This document shows, piece after piece, positions 61,006 through 64,000 of a DNA stretch of 64,000 bases. The notes beneath the pieces are model-generated. The model was not told the DNA's origin and ran no database searches. It saw only the letters and a program-made list of their open reading frames with translations. Position numbers and translations under genes: made by a program. Source of the stretch: ZC4RG30 sp039932715 (GTDB lineage: Bacteria > Pseudomonadota > Gammaproteobacteria > Steroidobacterales > Steroidobacteraceae). Within the stretch, counting starts at the first letter, position 1, and each line of letters opens with the position of its first letter. The stretch lies in the NCBI GenBank assembly GCA_039932715.1, contig JBDTPN010000005.1:90193-154192 (forward strand). Direction: 5' to 3'.

Positions 61006-64000
61006 GGCGTGGCTCCTGCCTTGCCGGATCGTTGCCGCACATCAGCTATCCAGCCTGTAACCGGACGGTCTTCGCCGGTCAGGACTTTATAGCGTTCAAA
61101 ACTGTCGATGGCCGCACCCGGATCGCCAAGATACATATCCTGGACTATGCCAAGGTTTCGATGCGCCGGCGCATAGTCGGGATCCACCGACAAGGCGCGG
61201 GTATAAGACTCCACCGCGCCCTTGAAATTTCCGCGTTGCCTTTGCGTGAGGCCCAGGTCAGTCAATGCCATGGCGCTGCGCGGTGCGCGACTGACTGCAG
61301 TAGCGAAGGCCTTCTCCGCCTCTTCGAGCCGGCCCGCGGCGCGCAGCTGCACTCCGAGGTTATATGCAGCGCCGCCCATGTCAGGGGCTGCCTCCATCAA
61401 TTGCTTGAATTCCAGCTCAGCTTCGCCGCCCTGCCCGGCTTCGGCTTGCTTTACGGCGCTGTTGAACTGCGACACCAGGCGCGCCGCGGGTTCTGCTGCA
61501 GCAACTGCAGCTGGCGCAGCAGCCGGCGCGCCGGCCGCTGGCGGCGGCGCCTCTGGCGCTGCAACCTGCTTCTGCGGCAGCACCAGGGAATTGGTCCACG
61601 TACCCACCACCTCGGTCTTGCCATAGCGACCCGGCAGCAACTTGGCCAGTGCCGCGAAGCTGGATTTCACGCCATCATCATAGATGCCATCACGGGCATG
61701 CACGACATTGGCCTCGTGCATCTTGATGGCCTGCTCCTCGAAAGGCGTGGCCTGTTCCTCGAGCAGCAGGTCGTATTGTTCGAGTTCATCCGCCGACAGC
61801 TTCTTGGGCTTTTCCGAGGCCAGCAGATCCGCGGCCAGTTGGCGATACAGTTCAGCCATTTCGAAATTGGCCTGGGTGGTGACCTCGGCCACGTTGTAGG
61901 CCGCCGCCTCCTTGTAGCCGTTCATGGCGGATTCAAGCGCGCGGCGCTTTGCAGCCAGTGAGGTCTTGAGTGGCGCCACCAGCTGCAGCCCGCGGAAGGT
62001 GTCGCGTGCCGGCGCGGCCAGTGCCAGGCTGGACCTGGCCGCCAGGTATTTGGTGCGATCGGTGCGCGCCGCTCCAGCCGTGGCATCTGCCTTGACGATT
62101 TCGCGCTGCCAGTACTGCACACGCTCGCCATTGCCAGCCTTGGCTGCAAAATCCAGCAGCTTCTGCCGCGTCTCGATGCGCTCTGCCACCGGCGCGGGGA
62201 ATTCAGTTACCAGTCGCTCCATCAGCGCCACGGTCTTGGCCGTGTTGCCACCCTTGGCATACTGCTCGGCGGCAATATTCATCGCCTCCAGCCGCAGCTC
62301 CGGCGCCTGGGCCTTGTTGTCTGCGATGCGCTCAAACTCGGGCGCAGCCGCATCCGAACGCCCGGCATTCAAATAGGCGACGGCAAGTTTTTGCGTGACA
62401 TCGCCCTGCTGCTTGCTGGCCGGATAGTCGCGACGGAAACCCTCGAGCACGTCGATGGCCTTGGGCCAGTCCTGCAACTTGATCAACTCTGCGGCCGCGT
62501 CATAGCGCGCGGTTTCCACCGCTGCCGTACCCGGTGCCACGCTGGCCACGCGCAGAAAATCATTGACAGCGCCAGCCGCATCGCCCGCGGCGCGTTTGGC
62601 CTCGGCCTGTCTATACACCGCTACCGACAGCTGCTCATTGAGTGCCTTCTGTTCAACTGGATTGCCGCCAGACAACTCGCGCGCCTGCACCCAGGCGGAT
62701 TCCGCCGCGCCGAACTGGCCCAGGTCAAACTGTGACTGGCCGATCACGCTGTAGCCGATACGCCGCTGTGCGGCATCCGCCGGCGGATTGCGGGCCACCA
62801 GCAGCCCGCCCACTTCAATGGCGCGCGGCAGATTTTTTGCGGTGTAGAGATCCTGTGTGGCGCGCGTCAGCACGCCGGCGCTATCCGGATGCTGGGGGAA
62901 TGCCTGGGCGAAGCGCACGCCGGATTCGGTGGAGCGCGCCTTCCACAGCACCTTCTCGGCAGCTGACAGCAATGGTTCCTGCTTCTGGTAAGCGCTGAGC
63001 GCGGCATAGCCGGCCTTGGCCGAGTCAGGCCCTGGCGGATAGGTGTAGGCCGTGCGCTCGTATTCATCGACGGCGGCGCCGAACTGGCCACCTTCGTAGA
63101 GCACGTCTGCAAGATGCATGTTGACCTGCGCGGCATCCAGGTCGTCCGGGAACGACTGCAGCTGCAGGCGATACCAGTGCGCCGCCTGTGCGTAGTCGTC
63201 AGCCTTCTTCGATTTCTGCGCCGTGGAATGGTAGTAGGCAGCAAGATCGGTGAGGTGCAGCTTGATCTCGGTGACGATCTGCGGATAGTCGGTGCGATTG
63301 CGCCCCTGCCAGAACGCCGTGCCCAGGTTGTAGTGCTCCACGTAGTCGCGTTTGCCGTCCAGCACCAGCTGCGCGAATCCGCCCTTGCGATAGGCCTCGA
63401 TGGCCTGCGACGAAAGCGTGGGCGAGAATTCATTGTTGGGATCGCGCGCCACGAATGCACGATATGCGCCGGCGCCATCCTGGTAGCGCTGTTTGTCCAC
63501 GTAGAGATCACCTAGCCGCGAATACAGCAGCGGCGAATACGCAGGGCTGCCGATCTGGTTGACGAACTTGTTGAGCGGCTCGACGCCATCCATGTACGAG
63601 AACGTGACGCTCATGACGCGCAGCGTGTCCTCGATCATTTCGCGATCCGCGCGACCCAGGGTTTCCAGCTGGCGGAACTTGCCAGGCTTGGCCGGATCCA
63701 GCAGTTTCATATCCAGCAGCCTGGCAAACACCGGCAGGCTCTCTTCGTTGAGCGACTGCTTGAACAGCGACCAACCCTGCTTGTAAAGCGCCTGCTGGTA
63801 GAAACCGCCCGCTCCACGACGCGTTACCTCGGCGTAGGCAGCTTCGGCATCCTTGTAGCGCATGGCGGAAAACAGCAGCTCACCGCGCCGGAAATGCACT
63901 TCGGCGATTTCCCGCGAGTCGGGAAAGCGCCGCACGACGTCATCAAGGGTGGCCAGCGCCTTGTCGGGCTGGCCCGTGGTTTCATAAGCGCGCGCCAGCT
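61002..64000 (-). CDS. very large TPR protein, partial at right edge
   Basis: At least 998 residues are encoded and the frame stays open to the window edge, so the N-terminus is missing. Multiple TPR-like helix pairs occur throughout (AEVHFRRGELLFSAMRYKDAEAAY; AAYNLGVQLRAAGRLEEAEKAF; ALTDLGLTQRQRGNFKGAVE). An Ala/Pro-rich linker lies near the C-terminus, before the last canonical TPR block. The nearest style is the periplasmic or outer-membrane TPR proteins of gliding/TonB-type systems (GltE-like, TtpC-like). It overlaps the small exported protein gene and leads the motor operon. Confidence 0.88.
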   Translation of the reverse strand, partial: LARAYETTGQPDKALATLDDVVRRFPDSREIAEVHFRRGELLFSAMRYKDAEAAYAEVTRRGAGGFYQQALYKQGWSLFKQSLNEESLPVFARLLDMKLLDPAKPGKFRQLETLGRADREMIEDTLRVMSVTFSYMDGVEPLNKFVNQIGSPAYSPLLYSRLGDLYVDKQRYQDGAGAYRAFVARDPNNEFSPTLSSQAIEAYRKGGFAQLVLDGKRDYVEHYNLGTAFWQGRNRTDYPQIVTEIKLHLTDLAAYYHSTAQKSKKADDYAQAAHWYRLQLQSFPDDLDAAQVNMHLADVLYEGGQFGAAVDEYERTAYTYPPGPDSAKAGYAALSAYQKQEPLLSAAEKVLWKARSTESGVRFAQAFPQHPDSAGVLTRATQDLYTAKNLPRAIEVGGLLVARNPPADAAQRRIGYSVIGQSQFDLGQFGAAESAWVQARELSGGNPVEQKALNEQLSVAVYRQAEAKRAAGDAAGAVNDFLRVASVAPGTAAVETARYDAAAELIKLQDWPKAIDVLEGFRRDYPASKQQGDVTQKLAVAYLNAGRSDAAAPEFERIADNKAQAPELRLEAMNIAAEQYAKGGNTAKTVALMERLVTEFPAPVAERIETRQKLLDFAAKAGNGERVQYWQREIVKADATAGAARTDRTKYLAARSSLALAAPARDTFRGLQLVAPLKTSLAAKRRALESAMNGYKEAAAYNVAEVTTQANFEMAELYRQLAADLLASEKPKKLSADELEQYDLLLEEQATPFEEQAIKMHEANVVHARDGIYDDGVKSSFAALAKLLPGRYGKTEVVGTWTNSLVLPQKQVAAPEAPPPAAGAPAAAPAAVAAAEPAARLVSQFNSAVKQAEAGQGGEAELEFKQLMEAAPDMGGAAYNLGVQLRAAGRLEEAEKAFATAVSRAPRSAMALTDLGLTQRQRGNFKGAVESYTRALSVDPDYAPAHRNLGIVQDMYLGDPGAAIDSFERYKVLTGEDRPVTGWIADVRQRSGKAGATP

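Overview
The window looks like chromosomal DNA of a GC-rich gammaproteobacterium. The clues are the blocks amgK-murU divergent from lptD-surA-pdxA-rsmA-apaG-apaH, lipA-lipB next to ybeD, lgt-thyA with folA, a fused CysG, and a bacterial kynurenine operon. A deep-branching group near Xanthomonadales, Nevskiales or Steroidobacteraceae would fit, but I cannot name a genus. I saw no insertion sequence, prophage, CRISPR array or rRNA. Genes are very tightly packed: no gene-free stretch exceeds 300 bases, and neighbours often share 4-base GTGA, ATGA or TTGA stop/start overlaps.

Layout. 0-2.6 kb: katG with a possible OxyR site, then tRNA-Ser(CGA). 2.6-6.2 kb: ybeD, lipB, lipA and the peptidoglycan-recycling pair murU-amgK. 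6.2-13.4 kb: the envelope/housekeeping operon lptD-surA-pdxA-rsmA-(usp)-apaG-apaH. 13.5-19.9 kb: DUF1993, fhs, a YebC-family regulator, a GIN-domain lipoprotein coupled to a TonB-dependent receptor, and an orphan lipoprotein. 19.9-23.9 kb: kynurenine operon (3-hydroxyanthranilate dioxygenase, cyclase-family hydrolase, kynU, kmo). 23.9-27.9 kb: lgt-thyA-SET-folA operon and an RlmI-like methyltransferase. 27.9-32.1 kb: DUF255 protein, HIT and DUF486 proteins, then VOC and SnoaL genes, two of them internally deleted remnants. 32.2-39.4 kb: a PAS-GAF-PAS-GGDEF-EAL protein, an exported hydrolase, a GNAT, an apparently exported SDR, a small Cys-rich secreted protein, a cupin, a META lipoprotein and a membrane protein. 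39.4-50.7 kb: a MacAB-like exporter, then a sulfate-assimilation and tetrapyrrole block (cysK, cysG, cysH, hemB, hemL, DUF934, cysI). 50.8-57.8 kb: ppc with an altered active-site motif, an EamA transporter, a secreted mono-heme protein and a Kef-type antiporter. 57.8-64 kb: a Tol/Ton-like motor operon with two ExbD paralogues, a TonB-like transducer, and a very large TPR protein running off the right edge.

How the genes work together. HemL and HemB feed the tetrapyrrole pathway, CysG makes siroheme, and CysI uses siroheme to reduce the sulfite made by CysH; CysK fixes the sulfide. ThyA and FolA form the thymidylate/folate cycle, with Fhs supplying one-carbon units. Kmo, KynU and the dioxygenase lead from kynurenine towards quinolinate.

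The strongest window-wide pattern I see is promoter architecture. Many first genes have a TAnnnT -10-like box only 6-11 bases before the start codon, which predicts leaderless or nearly leaderless mRNAs. Three divergent pairs share overlapping, symmetric -10 boxes. Other items worth a second look are the SET-domain protein inside the thyA-folA operon, the dual-ExbD motor, the LTxxQ insertion in MacA, and the two internally deleted genes at 31-32 kb.
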